A DNA stretch of 64,000 nt, taken from an uncultured Clostridia bacterium (GTDB lineage: Bacteria; Bacillota; Clostridia; TANB77; CAG-508). The number at the start of each line of letters is the position of its first letter. Within the stretch, counting starts at the first letter, position 1. The stretch lies in contig CALXAA010000007.1 in assembly GCA_944386165.1 (NCBI GenBank), positions 1-64,000 of the forward strand, in the 5' to 3' direction. The notes beneath the pieces are model-generated. The model was given only the letters and a program-made list of their open reading frames with translations. It made no database searches and was not told the DNA's origin. Position numbers and translations under genes: made by a program. Of this stretch, positions 8,769 through 18,075 are shown piece after piece.

Positions 8769-10865
8769 CTATTCCTCCTCTTTAATTATGTTTTTACTTC
8801 CGAAATATGTTGCTAGGAAATATAATCCATAAATTGCTCCAATGATTACTGCTGTTACAATAATTGATGGTAGTAATTCATCTGGTGATGCAAGTGCTGC
8901 AAGCATTGACAATATAAATTTAATCCCAAATATTGAATGTATTATTGCTAATAATAGAGGCATCATAAAGAATATAAATATTTGTCTAAATAATGCTTGA
9001 TTTATCATTTTTTCATCACAACCAATTTTTCTTAATATTGTATATCTTTGTTTGTTATCAGAACTTTCTGTTAATTGTTTTAATGCTAAAATAGCTGAAC
9101 TTGCAATTAGGAATATAATACCTAGATAAATTGATATGAATATAATAATTGTTGACAATCCTTTACTTGATTCTATTAGACTGATTCTTGTCATTCCTTC
9201 AAGATCAATTCCTTTTTCTGATAAATTGTCAAATAATTCACTATCAACTTCACCTGCAAGGACTTTTTCTAATTCTACTTTTTCTTCTTCTGTTTCTGCG
9301 TTATAGTTAGCTGCTAAAAAGTATTGTTCAATATTTTCATCTTTAAATTCAAAGCTATCTGGTACTACTATAATTCCTCCATTCATCTCACTTACAGACA
9401 TCATTATAAATCCATATTGACATTCATTATATTTAGCATGATAAGTTTTTCCATTTATTTCTATATCAGAATCTTGTTTTAATGCTTCATTTCTCATATT
9501 TAATAATTGTTCAAAATCGCAAAGTACCATAAATTCATCATCATTTAATGAATACTCTTCTTCTCCATAAAGTTTTGCAATTTTATTATAATCAGAAATT
9601 TTAATAATAGTTTCTGGTAAATCATAAGATAAATTTACATATTGTGATTTAGCAGTTTCAAAATAACCTCCCAAACTATATTCAAAAGTCCATTCTGGTA
9701 TTGTGTAAATTGGTATCTCTACTATATCTTTCAAATTATTCATATCATATCCATTTGTTTCAAGTGTATAACTTACTGGATGTTTTGAATCTTCTATTTG
9801 TTCTTCTGTATTATATATTGTTTTACCACTATATGAACTTACATAGCTTTCTGGCAAATATGCTGTTTTATATAAATTGACATCTACAGGTGTAAATTTA
9901 TTTAATTGAGAATCTAATGATGATTTAATTGATAAACTGCTAGATAATACACTTATTGTCATAAATAGCATTAAACAAATTATACTCATACTTACTATAT
10001 TTGTATTGATTTTATTATTTAGTTGTCTTAATACAAACATATTTGTTCCTTTTAAATAAACACTTTTTCTTGTTTGTATAAGTCTTAATATAAAGCCTGA
10101 TAATGACCAGAACACTCCAACTGTTCCTACTATTCCCATAATTATTGGAGGTAATAATTTATCTGCTGTACTTAAATTGTTTGCTCCTCCAGTTACTTGA
10201 TAATAAGCATATCCTAATATTACGCTTGATGCTATAAATACAAGTATTGATATAATAGGATTTTTCATTTTTATTTTTTCGTTTTTTCTTACTGCTGTTA
10301 ATAAATTGATTAGTTTATATCTTGATATGGTTAATGTGTTAAATATGATTACTGCTACATACATTACTGCAAAGTATATACAAGTCTTTATACAAGCATC
10401 TTTTGAAAATACAAATGTAAATTCGCTCATATCTGCTTCAAATAATTTTGCAACTAATATAGACATAAACTGTGATGCAAATACACCTATAAATAAACCA
10501 ACTGCTAAAGATAATATTCCAACCAATATAGTTTCTAATAATATAATAGCTGATATTTGCCTTCTACCCATACCAAGTGTCATATATATACCAAATTCTC
10601 TTTTTCTCCTATTTACCAAAAAGTTATTTGCATATACTATTAAAAAGCCTAGTACAATAGCAATAAAAACCGAAAGCATACCAAGCAACTGAACTAATAG
10701 TTGAATCATATCTCTTGTTGATTGTGATACTTCGAGCATTGCTTGTTGACTATCTAAAGAGTTAAACATATAGAATATTGCTACACCTAACACTAATGTT
10801 AAAAAGTATATTGCATAATCTTTAAAACTCTTTTTCATATTTCTAAAAGATAACTTAAATAACAT
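8769..10865 (-). CDS. BceB-type FtsX-fold ABC permease
   Basis: This 698-residue permease has ten predicted membrane helices. Helices 1-4 carry FtsX-like segments such as KREFGIYMTLGMGRRQI, a large extracellular domain of about 220 residues follows helix 7 or 8, and FtsX helices occur again at the C-terminus with RYTILRKIGCDEK. This is the architecture of BceB/VraG/PsdB transporters, which detect and remove peptide antibiotics such as bacitracin or lantibiotics from lipid-cycle targets and signal to a partner kinase. Its start overlaps the ATPase gene by 11 bases, with GAGGTG inside that gene. Confidence 0.9.
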   Translation of the reverse strand: MLFKLSFRNMKKSFKDYAIYFLTLVLGVAIFYMFNSLDSQQAMLEVSQSTRDMIQLLVQLLGMLSVFIAIVLGFLIVYANNFLVNRRKREFGIYMTLGMGRRQISAIILLETILVGILSLAVGLFIGVFASQFMSILVAKLFEADMSEFTFVFSKDACIKTCIYFAVMYVAVIIFNTLTISRYKLINLLTAVRKNEKIKMKNPIISILVFIASSVILGYAYYQVTGGANNLSTADKLLPPIIMGIVGTVGVFWSLSGFILRLIQTRKSVYLKGTNMFVLRQLNNKINTNIVSMSIICLMLFMTISVLSSSLSIKSSLDSQLNKFTPVDVNLYKTAYLPESYVSSYSGKTIYNTEEQIEDSKHPVSYTLETNGYDMNNLKDIVEIPIYTIPEWTFEYSLGGYFETAKSQYVNLSYDLPETIIKISDYNKIAKLYGEEEYSLNDDEFMVLCDFEQLLNMRNEALKQDSDIEINGKTYHAKYNECQYGFIMMSVSEMNGGIIVVPDSFEFKDENIEQYFLAANYNAETEEEKVELEKVLAGEVDSELFDNLSEKGIDLEGMTRISLIESSKGLSTIIIFISIYLGIIFLIASSAILALKQLTESSDNKQRYTILRKIGCDEKMINQALFRQIFIFFMMPLLLAIIHSIFGIKFILSMLAALASPDELLPSIIVTAVIIGAIYGLYFLATYFGSKNIIKEEE

Positions 10866-11622
10866 CGTTCAAATCACCTCCAAGAAGTGTTTGCACCTCG
10901 ATTATTTTTTCAAAGAATTGTTTTCTTGTGTCCTCACCTTTTACTAATTCATTGAATATCTTTCCGTCTTTAATAAATATAATTCTTTCTGCATAACTAG
11001 CTGTAAAAGCATCATGAGTTACCATTAAAATTGTAGCACCTAATTTTTGATTTAAGTGTTCAAATGTTTCTAATAGTTGCCTTGCTGACTTTGAATCTAA
11101 TGCTCCAGTTGGCTCGTCTGCAAGTACCATTTTGGGATTTGTTATAATTGCTCTTGCACTTGCAACTCTTTGTTTTTGCCCTCCAGAAATTTGATAAGGA
11201 TATTTATTTAGTATTTCTGATATTTCAAGTTTTTGTGCTATTTCTTTTACTTTCTTATCTATTTCGTGTGAATTTGCTTTTTGAATTGTTAAAGCAAGTG
11301 CAATATTTTCATAAGCTGTTAGAGTATCTAACAAGTTAAAGTCTTGAAATATAAATCCTAATTCTTCCCTTCTAAATTTGTTTAACTTATTTCCTTTTAA
11401 TTTTGTAATGTCTTGATTATTTATAATAATCTTTCCTGCTGTTACTCTGTCTATTGTTGAAATACAATTTAATAATGTTGTTTTACCTGATCCTGATGCT
11501 CCCATTATTCCAACAAATTCTCCCTCTCCAACATTAAAACTAATACCATCTATCGCCTTTGTTAAATTTGATTTATTTCCATAGTATTTTTCAATGTTTT
11601 TTACCTCTAATACATTACTCAT
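10855..11622 (-). CDS. BceA-type ABC transporter ATPase
   Basis: This 255-residue ATPase powers the adjacent FtsX-type permease. It has Walker A GASGSGKTT, the Q-loop FIFQDFNLLDTLT, the signature ISGGQKQRVASARAI, Walker B MVLADEPTGALDS and the H-loop MVTHDAFTASYA. FQDFNLLDTLT is characteristic of the BceA branch. AAGGAG precedes the ATG. Upstream lie a TATAAT at 11659-11654 and a perfect palindromic response-regulator box at 11703-11718. Confidence 0.93.
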   Translation of the reverse strand: MSNVLEVKNIEKYYGNKSNLTKAIDGISFNVGEGEFVGIMGASGSGKTTLLNCISTIDRVTAGKIIINNQDITKLKGNKLNKFRREELGFIFQDFNLLDTLTAYENIALALTIQKANSHEIDKKVKEIAQKLEISEILNKYPYQISGGQKQRVASARAIITNPKMVLADEPTGALDSKSARQLLETFEHLNQKLGATILMVTHDAFTASYAERIIFIKDGKIFNELVKGEDTRKQFFEKIIEVQTLLGGDLNDVI

Positions 11623-11653
11623 TATAAAATCTCCTTTCCTATGTTCTAACTAT

Positions 11654-11659
11654 ATTATA
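11654..11659 (-). promoter_or_regulatory. -10 element of the Bce transporter operon
   Basis: A TATAAT hexamer reads on the minus strand about 30 bases before the ATPase start. No good -35 box stands 17 bases upstream, as expected for an activator-dependent promoter. The response-regulator palindrome is centred about 54 bases upstream of this hexamer. Confidence 0.55.
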
Positions 11660-11702
11660 AAACATTCAATATTTCCTTGCCATTTTTTAATCTTACATTT
11701 GT

Positions 11703-11718
11703 CTTACATTTTTGTAAG
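11703..11718 (-). promoter_or_regulatory. BceR-type operator upstream of the transporter operon
   Basis: The perfect palindrome CTTACA-TTTT-TGTAAG matches the TNACA-N4-TGTAA box known for BceR-like regulators in Bacillus. A half-degenerate copy (TGACA-N4-TGTAAG) lies upstream of the regulator gene at 13484-13498. The site overlaps the 3' end of the upstream transcript. Confidence 0.75.
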
Positions 11719-11728
11719 ATAAGAAAAA

Positions 11729-11752
11729 ATAGCCCCTATAAAAAGAGCTATT
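11729..11752 (-). terminator. Terminator of the Bce two-component operon
   Basis: Downstream of the kinase, the minus strand reads AATAGCTC, an A/T-rich loop, GGGGCTATT, then TTTTTT. This eight-pair stem with a T tract begins at the kinase stop codon. Confidence 0.7.
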
Positions 11753-12767
11753 AAAAATTTGTATAACTACTCTTTGGAAAGATTATTCTAACTTCTGTTC
11801 CCTTATCTTTTTCTGAATTTAATTCTATTCCTAATCCTAGTCTATCACATAATTTTTTACATAGATATAGTCCAATTCCAGTTGATTTTTGACCTATAAT
11901 TCTTCCATTTTCTCCAGTAAATCCTCTTTCAAATACTCTTGTTATCTCCCCTTTTTTTATTCCGATTCCATTATCTTTGATATATAATATTACTTTATCA
12001 TTTTTTTCTTGTGAGGAAATTTCTATTTTTTTATTTTCCTTTTTAGAGTATTTTATAGCATTTTGTATGATCTGATTTATGATAAATACTGCCCATTTGC
12101 TATCTGTATATACTTCTTCATCTTTTAAATTTGAAAGTTCTATTGATACTTTTTCATTTAAAAGTGTAGTTTTATTCTTTAAAATTGCTCCATTTACTAT
12201 TTCTTTTAAGTTTGTTTTATTTATAATATAATCTTTTTCTACTGCATTACTTCTAGCATAGAATAAGGCTTGTTCTGTATAATTTTCAACTTTATCTAAT
12301 TCTTCATCTATACTTTTCGTTATTGAATTTTTGTTATTTTCTATAATTAATTTACTAGCTGCAATAGGTATTTTAACCTCGTGAATCCATAGTTCAATAT
12401 ATTCTTTATAATCTTCTTGAATATTTTTATAGTAATTCACATTTTCTAACATTGATTTACCTGTATCTTGCAAAATATCTTTTAATATTTTTCCCTCAAT
12501 AAAATTTGGTGTTCTTATTATTTCTGAAATCAAATATTTTTCTCTTAAATCTTCCATATTCTTGATTAATTGGTCATAGTAAACTTTTTTCTTTTTATAT
12601 TCAGTTATTATAGCGAGTGCTACTACAAAAACAATTATAAATGCACAATATAGTCTTATTATTATACTAATATTATAAGCAAGTAATAAAATTTCTACAC
12701 TTGAAATTGCTAGTATTGTTCCTATTATTAATATCATTTTTTCTTTTATATAATCTTTAAATCTCAT
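11751..12767 (-). CDS. BceS-type intramembrane-sensing histidine kinase
   Basis: This 338-residue kinase has two closely spaced N-terminal helices (about residues 13-55) and almost no extracellular loop, typical of kinases that sense through a Bce transporter rather than directly. The H-box is WIHEVKIPIAA, with the phosphorylated histidine in HEVK. It is followed by NQIIQNAIKYS, a DNGIGI G1 box and GIGLYLCKKLC G2 box. It overlaps the response regulator gene by four bases (ATGA). The partner transporter lies immediately downstream. Confidence 0.9.
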   Translation of the reverse strand: MRFKDYIKEKMILIIGTILAISSVEILLLAYNISIIIRLYCAFIIVFVVALAIITEYKKKKVYYDQLIKNMEDLREKYLISEIIRTPNFIEGKILKDILQDTGKSMLENVNYYKNIQEDYKEYIELWIHEVKIPIAASKLIIENNKNSITKSIDEELDKVENYTEQALFYARSNAVEKDYIINKTNLKEIVNGAILKNKTTLLNEKVSIELSNLKDEEVYTDSKWAVFIINQIIQNAIKYSKKENKKIEISSQEKNDKVILYIKDNGIGIKKGEITRVFERGFTGENGRIIGQKSTGIGLYLCKKLCDRLGLGIELNSEKDKGTEVRIIFPKSSYTNF

Positions 12768-13435
12768 TTTAATAAATACCCTTGACCTCTCCTAGTTTCG
12801 ATTTTATCTACAAAACCTAATTCTTCTAATTTACTTCTTAATCTTTTTACATTTACACTTAAAGTATTATCGTCAATAAATTCTTCACTTTCCCATAAAT
12901 AATCCATTATCTCATCTCTTGATACAATTCTTCCTCTATTGATACATAAGTAATATAAAATAGTGTATTCATTTTTAGTAAGTTCAATTTTTCTATCATC
13001 TTTTTTAATTACTCTTTCTGCAATGTTTAGTTTAAAACCATCACACTCAATTTCTTGCATTTCTTTATCTGACTTTTTGTTTCTTTTTAGTAAACCATTT
13101 ATTTTAGCAAGTAATATTTGTATGTTATATGGCTTTGTTACATACTGATCTGCTCCATAATTCAAGCTCATTAATTCATCTATTTCATTATCTCTACTTG
13201 TTACCATTATTATTGGTACATCTGATGTCTTTCTTATTTCTTTACATACAAATTCACCGTCTGTATATGGCAAATTTATATCTAATAATATTAAATCTGC
13301 ATTTTCATTTAATATGTCTTGAATTGTATTATCAAATTTTTCTAATCCTTTTGCAATAAAACCATGTTTAGTCAAAAATGTTTCTAATTCTTTTCTTAAT
13401 TTTTTATCATCTTCTACTATCAATATTTTTTGCAT
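12764..13435 (-). CDS. BceR-type OmpR-family response regulator
   Basis: This 223-residue regulator has a receiver domain (IVEDDKKL acidic pair, phospho-aspartate in LILLDINLPY, conserved K in TKPYN) and a C-terminal winged helix with LSVNVKRLRSKLEE and RGQGYLL. It probably activates the neighbouring ABC operon and its own gene, because TNACA-N4-TGTAA boxes are present upstream of both. A GGAGG-like site precedes the ATG. It is the first gene of the two-gene sensory operon. Confidence 0.92.
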   Translation of the reverse strand: MQKILIVEDDKKLRKELETFLTKHGFIAKGLEKFDNTIQDILNENADLILLDINLPYTDGEFVCKEIRKTSDVPIIMVTSRDNEIDELMSLNYGADQYVTKPYNIQILLAKINGLLKRNKKSDKEMQEIECDGFKLNIAERVIKKDDRKIELTKNEYTILYYLCINRGRIVSRDEIMDYLWESEEFIDDNTLSVNVKRLRSKLEELGFVDKIETRRGQGYLLK

Positions 13436-13483
13436 ATTTTTGTCCTCCTAAAAGCATTATACCATACTTTTGAAAATTAAAAA

Positions 13484-13498
13484 TGACATTTTTGTAAG
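13484..13498 (-). promoter_or_regulatory. BceR-type box upstream of the regulator gene
   Basis: TGACA-TTTT-TGTAAG lies about 50 bases upstream of the response-regulator start. It shares the spacing and right arm of the palindrome at 11703-11718, which suggests autoregulation. Confidence 0.55.
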
Positions 13499-13511
13499 AT
13501 AAACCAAAATG

Positions 13512-13600
13512 AGAGTTACTATCTCTAGCAACTCTCTATATCAAATAAAAGGGGATGTTTTGTGCTTAAAGGCACTTTTATTGTGGTATTATAATATCAT
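13512..13600 (-). repeat. Dispersed 3'-end element after the interrupted permease
   Basis: This copy follows the permease stop codon. It holds GGTATTATAATAT (13586-13598), a weak hairpin GTGC/GCAC (13563-13576), GGGGATGTTTTGTG (13552-13565) and a hairpin GAGAGTT/AACTCTC (13512-13518 with 13531-13537). The core and flanking AAATAAAA match the copy at 6305-6326, and the AT-rich part matches the copy at 1-60. It is terminator-like on the minus strand. Confidence 0.6.
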
Positions 13601-13623
13601 TTTTACATTTTGTCAAATTTTAA

Positions 13624-15553
13624 TTAATATAATGTATCATCCTTTAACATATCCACAATATTTTTGTTCAAAATCTTTTTTCCACCAATATAATAAGCTA
13701 TACTTACTGCCAATAAAATAAATATTATATAGCAAAGTATTGGTATTATAGGCATATTATTTATATAATCAGACAATAATATTTGACTAGCGTTTAAAAA
13801 TAATAAAACAATCGGAACATTTATTATTAGGCTTATTATAATAGGTTTTAAACTTATTATTAATGCCTCATAAGTTAAAATCTTTTTTATACCTTTGCGT
13901 GATAATCCAATAGACATATATCTAGCAAATTCTCTTTTTCTTAAAGAAATTTGTGAGATACAGTTTGAAAATACATTTACAATTCCAATCAATGCAAGAA
14001 TTCCTGCTAAAGTCCAAATTATAATTCTTAATCCACTTCTTATATTCTTGTCAGAAGTCTCTTCTTGTATTCTATTTTGTATTTGATATTCAATTCCAGT
14101 AATTTTCTGTTCAATTTTATTTTGTATATCATATATTTCTGATATATTATTAATTTTTACATTAAAATATGTAGGATTATTCATCATATTACTATTAATT
14201 TTATTAGCATAACTTTCACTAATTATTAAAACTAATTCGCATTCATATCTATTATATTCTTCTTTTAGATTAGGTAATTCTTGTGCATAATTTGTTATAT
14301 ATATAGTATATTTCTGTGATTCATTATTTTTCTCAAATATTTCTAATTTTAAATTGTCTATTTCTTTTAAATAAGGAATGTACTCTCCTTTTAAATTGTG
14401 ATTCTTACTTTTCCATATCTTATTTATTGCAACGCATTTTTCTTGTGCAGATAAATTACTACCGTTATTATTTTGCAAAGAATTATAATATTCATCAAAA
14501 CTTACGTCGTCTAATATTATAATTGGAATACCTATTTGATATTTTCCCTTTTCATTCTCAGTAATATTCTCACTAATTACATCTAACCCCCCTGCTACAT
14601 TTAGTTCATTACTAAAGTATGTAGAATCTATTTCAGCATAAAAAGTACATTTTTTATAATTAATACAATCTTTAATTCCAGCCATATCTCTTATTTCTTG
14701 GGTAAGTTCATTTCTATTATTCATATCTGGCATTTGGAACATTATATCCCATTTATCCCTATATCTTTCAAAGAATGTTTTATTAGTTGATAAATCTGAT
14801 ACTGTTTCAAAATTTAGAAATGTAATTAAAGCTAATGATGAACAAATAAATGCTCTTGTTGCTGTACGAAAACTTTTTTTTCGTGAATATATTGACTTCC
14901 TTGCTATTTCTCCTTCTATTCCAAAAATTTTAGAAAAAATCATAAATTTTTTCATTTTTTTAACTTTTGTATCATCTCTATAGAATATTGCATCCATAAC
15001 TGAAACTTTAGCAATTTTTCTTGCAGGAATAGTCGCTGATATCCAAACTGTTATAAAAGAAATAGCAGCAGAAATAATAGCAACTAAAATATTATATCTA
15101 AAATATAGTTCAGAATCTCTTGCAAGCTCTGTTGCTTTAATTATAAATTGCATAAGAATATATGTTGTTCCTATACCCAACAAGGTTCCGAATTACGATT
15201 GGAACTAAACTTAAAATTATAACTTCATACCTTAATATTTGCTTAATTTGTTTTGGCGTTGCCCCTACACTTTTTAAAATTCCTAATTGATGTAATCTTG
15301 AATTCATTGACATAGCAAAAATATTATATATCATTAAGATTAACGAAAACATTGCCATAAATAATATAAATAGAAATGCAAAGATTTCCACTGTTGTTTG
15401 GGTTTGTCCTCTAGCAATATTATCGGCATATAGATTGTAAAATATTCCTGTCAATAATGAAAGGAGCAATGAAGCAAGAAATGAAGTTATTGCTATTGAA
15501 ACACTTGTTGTTTTATTATTTCTTATATGATTTATAACATATTCTTTTATCAT
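13624..15553 (-). pseudogene. FtsX/MacB-type ABC permease, interrupted by one frameshift
   Basis: Two ORFs (15553-15137 and 15183-13624) together encode one permease of about 642 residues. The first holds an N-terminal helix and the FtsX segment RLHQLGILKSVGATPKQIKQ. The second continues with GIGTTYIL, further helices, an extracellular domain, and a second FtsX unit with KREFARYMSIGLSRKGIKK. The break is at ATT C GGA ACC: removing one C (15190) restores an unbroken frame. I saw no other lesion in 1.9 kb. GGAGG lies seven bases before the start. It pairs with the ATPase upstream. Confidence 0.85.
15188..15190 (-). other. CGG codon at +1 frameshift site 3 (permease)
   Basis: Frame zero reads ATT CGG AAC and then runs about 15 codons to a stop. 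Skipping the C gives ATT GGA ACC TTG TTG GGT, restoring the glycine-rich sequence expected in FtsX-type permeases. The context and type match the two breaks in the ATPase gene. Confidence 0.8.
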
Positions 15554-15788
15554 TACATTACCTCCTTATCTTATATACTCATCTGATATAATTTTTCCAT
15601 CTTCTATTCTAATGATTCTGTCTGCTTGTAAAGCTATGTTTTCATCATGTGTTATTAAAACTAAAGTTTGATTATATTTTTTATTAGAATACTTTAAAAT
15701 TTCAATAATTTCTTGTCCATTTTTCTTATCGAGATTTCCAGTAGGTTCATCAGCTAAAATAATAGATGGTGCATTTATAAGAGCCCTA

Positions 15789-15791
15789 CCG
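15789..15791 (-). other. CGG codon at +1 frameshift site 2 (ATPase)
   Basis: Frame zero reads GCG ATT CGG TAG and stops inside the ABC signature region. Skipping the C gives GCG ATT GGT AGG GCT, the expected A-I-G-R-A that follows LSGGQQQRV in this family. Confidence 0.85.
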
Positions 15792-16062
15792 AATCGCAAC
15801 TCTTTGTTGTTGACCACCAGATAATTGATTTGGAAAATGTTTCTTTCTATTACTTAATCCTAACATATCTAGGAGTTCATTAACTCTATCTTCATTTATT
15901 TTTTGTTTATCTAATTTAAGTGGTAAAACCATATTTTCATAAACATTTAATATTGGTATTAGATTATAAAATTGATAAATTAGTCCAACATTGCGACGTC
16001 TAAAAATAGCAAGTTCTTCTTCACTTTTTGTATATATTTCTTTTTTATCTACATAAATTTTA

Positions 16063-16065
16063 CCG
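16063..16065 (-). other. CGG codon at +1 frameshift site 1 (ATPase)
   Basis: Frame zero reads ACT TCA CGG TAA and stops after the Walker A region. Skipping the C gives ACT TCA GGT AAA ATT, the expected P-T-S-G-K-I of LolD/MacB ATPases. Confidence 0.85.
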
Positions 16066-16281
16066 TGAAGTAGGAATGTCTACACCTCCCAACAAATGTA
16101 AAAGTGTTGATTTTCCAGAGCCAGATTGCCCTACTATTGCCACAAATTCTCCTTTTTTAACAGAAAAAGAAACATTGTTTAAAGCCACAACTTCATTTTC
16201 TCCTTTATAAATTTTAGTTAAGTTTTCAACTTTTAATATTTCCATATAGATTACCTCCTAAATTTAATATAACACAAGTTT

Positions 16282-16320
16282 AGTGACACATCAGTGACTT
16301 TATTATTACAAATATGTCAC
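16282..16320 (-). promoter_or_regulatory. Candidate response-regulator direct repeat upstream of the ABC genes
   Basis: AGTGAC occurs at 16282-16287 and again at 16293-16298, exactly 11 bases apart, and an inverted TGTCAC is at 16315-16320. Direct hexamers one helical turn apart are typical of OmpR-family sites. The position, between the kinase stop and the ATPase start, fits control by the adjacent two-component system. Confidence 0.5.
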
Positions 16321-16360
16321 TTTTAAATAAATATAAAAAACGAAACATTATGACTTCACA

Positions 16361-17365
16361 TTATGCTTCGTTAAAAAATTTAATATTAAATTCTGCACCT
16401 TTGTTTTCTCTATTTTTGGCAGTAATAACTCCATTTTGTTTTGAAACAATCATTTTAGTAAGGTACAGTCCAATTCCTATACCTTCACTACCACTATTGT
16501 TTCCTCTATAAAATCGCTCAAACAAATGTGGTAAATCCTCTTTACAAATTCCTTTTCCCTCATCAGTTATAATTATTTCTGTATATATCGGATTGGTTTC
16601 TGATATAATTTCTATAATACCTCCATTTTCCGAATGTTCTATACAATTCTTTATTATATTTGAAATAGCTTCAACTGACCAATAATAATCTCCTTTATAA
16701 TTCGTATTTTTTTCTATTTTTAATTTCATTTTGATATTTTTGATTTCAGCTTGAATTTTTAACGGTTCTAATGCTTTATTTACAACTTCTTCAACATTTG
16801 TTTTTTCTTTTTTTAACTTTACAGTATCAGATTCCAATTGAGCTACTTTTAATAATGCTGTAATAAGCCACTCAATTCTTGTTAATAACTTACTTATTTC
16901 TTTTATCATTTTAAATCGATCTTCAAAAGTTAACTCCTGTCTTGATAATCTCGATATCATTATATTTATGGAAGTCATTGGAGTTCTAATTTGATGTGAT
17001 ATATTTGCTAAATAATCTTTCAAATAATTTTTTTCGTTTTCTAACCTTTCTGTTTGTTCCCTTAATCTAACTGTCATTTTATAAATTTCACTATTCAGAA
17101 CTGCAAGTTCTCCCTCTTTATTCACATCAAAATTTGTATAATCATTATTATGTAATATTTTATCTATTTTATAAGTTAATTCACTAATATCATTATATCT
17201 TTTTTTCGTAAAGAATAACGAAATAAATTCAATGACTAAACAAACTAATATAATATATATTGAGCAAATAATATTAATAAATAATGCTCCCAAAAATACA
17301 ATAATATTAAATATAACATATATAATTATCTGTTTTTTTATTTCTTCATTTCTAAAAAGACTCAT
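16361..17365 (-). CDS. Sensor histidine kinase
   Basis: This 334-residue kinase has two N-terminal helices with a minimal loop, then a coiled region (about residues 85-120), the H-box NISHQIRTPMTSI, NIIKNCIEHSE, the G1 box DEGKGI and GIGIGLYLTKMIV. ATG 17365 is preferred: GGAG (17375-17372) lies six bases upstream, while the TTG at 17377 would sit inside that site. It overlaps the regulator gene by 14 bases. With the regulator it probably controls the interrupted ABC transporter downstream. Confidence 0.9.
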   Translation of the reverse strand: MSLFRNEEIKKQIIIYVIFNIIVFLGALFINIICSIYIILVCLVIEFISLFFTKKRYNDISELTYKIDKILHNNDYTNFDVNKEGELAVLNSEIYKMTVRLREQTERLENEKNYLKDYLANISHQIRTPMTSINIMISRLSRQELTFEDRFKMIKEISKLLTRIEWLITALLKVAQLESDTVKLKKEKTNVEEVVNKALEPLKIQAEIKNIKMKLKIEKNTNYKGDYYWSVEAISNIIKNCIEHSENGGIIEIISETNPIYTEIIITDEGKGICKEDLPHLFERFYRGNNSGSEGIGIGLYLTKMIVSKQNGVITAKNRENKGAEFNIKFFNEA

Positions 17366-18038
17366 AACATTCTCCAATTTTATAACCTATTCCTCTAACT
17401 GTTTTTATTATAATAGGATTTGTAGGATTATCTTCTATTTTTTCTCGTAATCTTTTTATATAAACAGTTAGAGTATTATCATTAACAAATTCTCCTGCAA
17501 TATCCCAAATTTCTTCTAGTAATCTACTTCTAGACATAATTTCTCCCTGATGATTTATAAATAGTAAAAGTAATTTATATTCTAAAGCTGTCAATACAAC
17601 TTCTTTGTCATTCTTTGATACACTACCTTTTATAGTATCTACCTTTAAATTTGTAATTTTAAAAACTGATGGAGATTTTTTATATCTTCTTAATTGATTT
17701 TTTATTCTTGATATGAGTTCTAAAGGCTTAAATGGTTTTGAAATATAATCATCAGCACCAACATCGAAACCTGTTACAATGCTATACTCATCTTTCATTG
17801 CTGTAAGTATAATAATCGGAATATCAATTTTCTTTTTTATTGAATTACAAATGGAAAATCCATTTCCATCTGGCAATATTAAGTCTAATAAGATTAAATC
17901 AAATTTATTTTTTTCCAACATTTTTTCTAGTTCTGATTGTTTAGATATCGATTCTATAGAAAATCCATTTTCTTTAAGTAAAAGAGTTAAATTTTCAGTT
18001 ATTTCTTTGTTATCTTCCACTATTAAAATATGATTCAT
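17352..18038 (-). CDS. OmpR-family response regulator
   Basis: This 228-residue regulator has a receiver domain with the acidic pair VEDN, phospho-aspartate in LILLDLILPDGNG and the conserved lysine in SKPFKPLE. The C-terminal winged helix includes LTVYIKRLREKIEDN and TVRGIGYKI. The kinase gene follows with an overlap, and the direct repeat at 16282-16298 is a candidate binding site. AAGGTGG precedes the ATG. Confidence 0.92.
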   Translation of the reverse strand: MNHILIVEDNKEITENLTLLLKENGFSIESISKQSELEKMLEKNKFDLILLDLILPDGNGFSICNSIKKKIDIPIIILTAMKDEYSIVTGFDVGADDYISKPFKPLELISRIKNQLRRYKKSPSVFKITNLKVDTIKGSVSKNDKEVVLTALEYKLLLLFINHQGEIMSRSRLLEEIWDIAGEFVNDNTLTVYIKRLREKIEDNPTNPIIIKTVRGIGYKIGECYESF

Positions 18039-18075
18039 ATCATTTTTTCCACCTTTATTTATTACTTCTTATTTT

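Larger units (their letters stand above)
15566..16245 (-). pseudogene. LolD/MacB-type ABC ATPase, interrupted by two frameshifts
   Basis: If two single C insertions are ignored, this stretch encodes a complete ATPase of about 225 residues, the normal family length: Walker [10 protein letters not shown], a Q-loop IYQFYNLIP, the signature LSGGQQQRVAI, Walker B IILADEPTGNLD and the H-loop VLITHDENIA. The breaks occur at TCA C GGT AAA (C at 16065, followed in frame by TAA) and ATT C GGT AGG (C at 15791, followed in frame by TAG). Both immediately precede a glycine codon. GGAGG precedes the ATG. It lies 12 bases upstream of the permease, and a two-component pair is encoded upstream. Confidence 0.85.

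Noticed and set aside
13624..16245. Simple pseudogene decay of the ABC operon
   Set aside because: Kept as an alternative but not preferred. The three lesions are identical in base, phase and context, and I saw no stop codons or other indels in 2.6 kb, which ordinary decay would have added.
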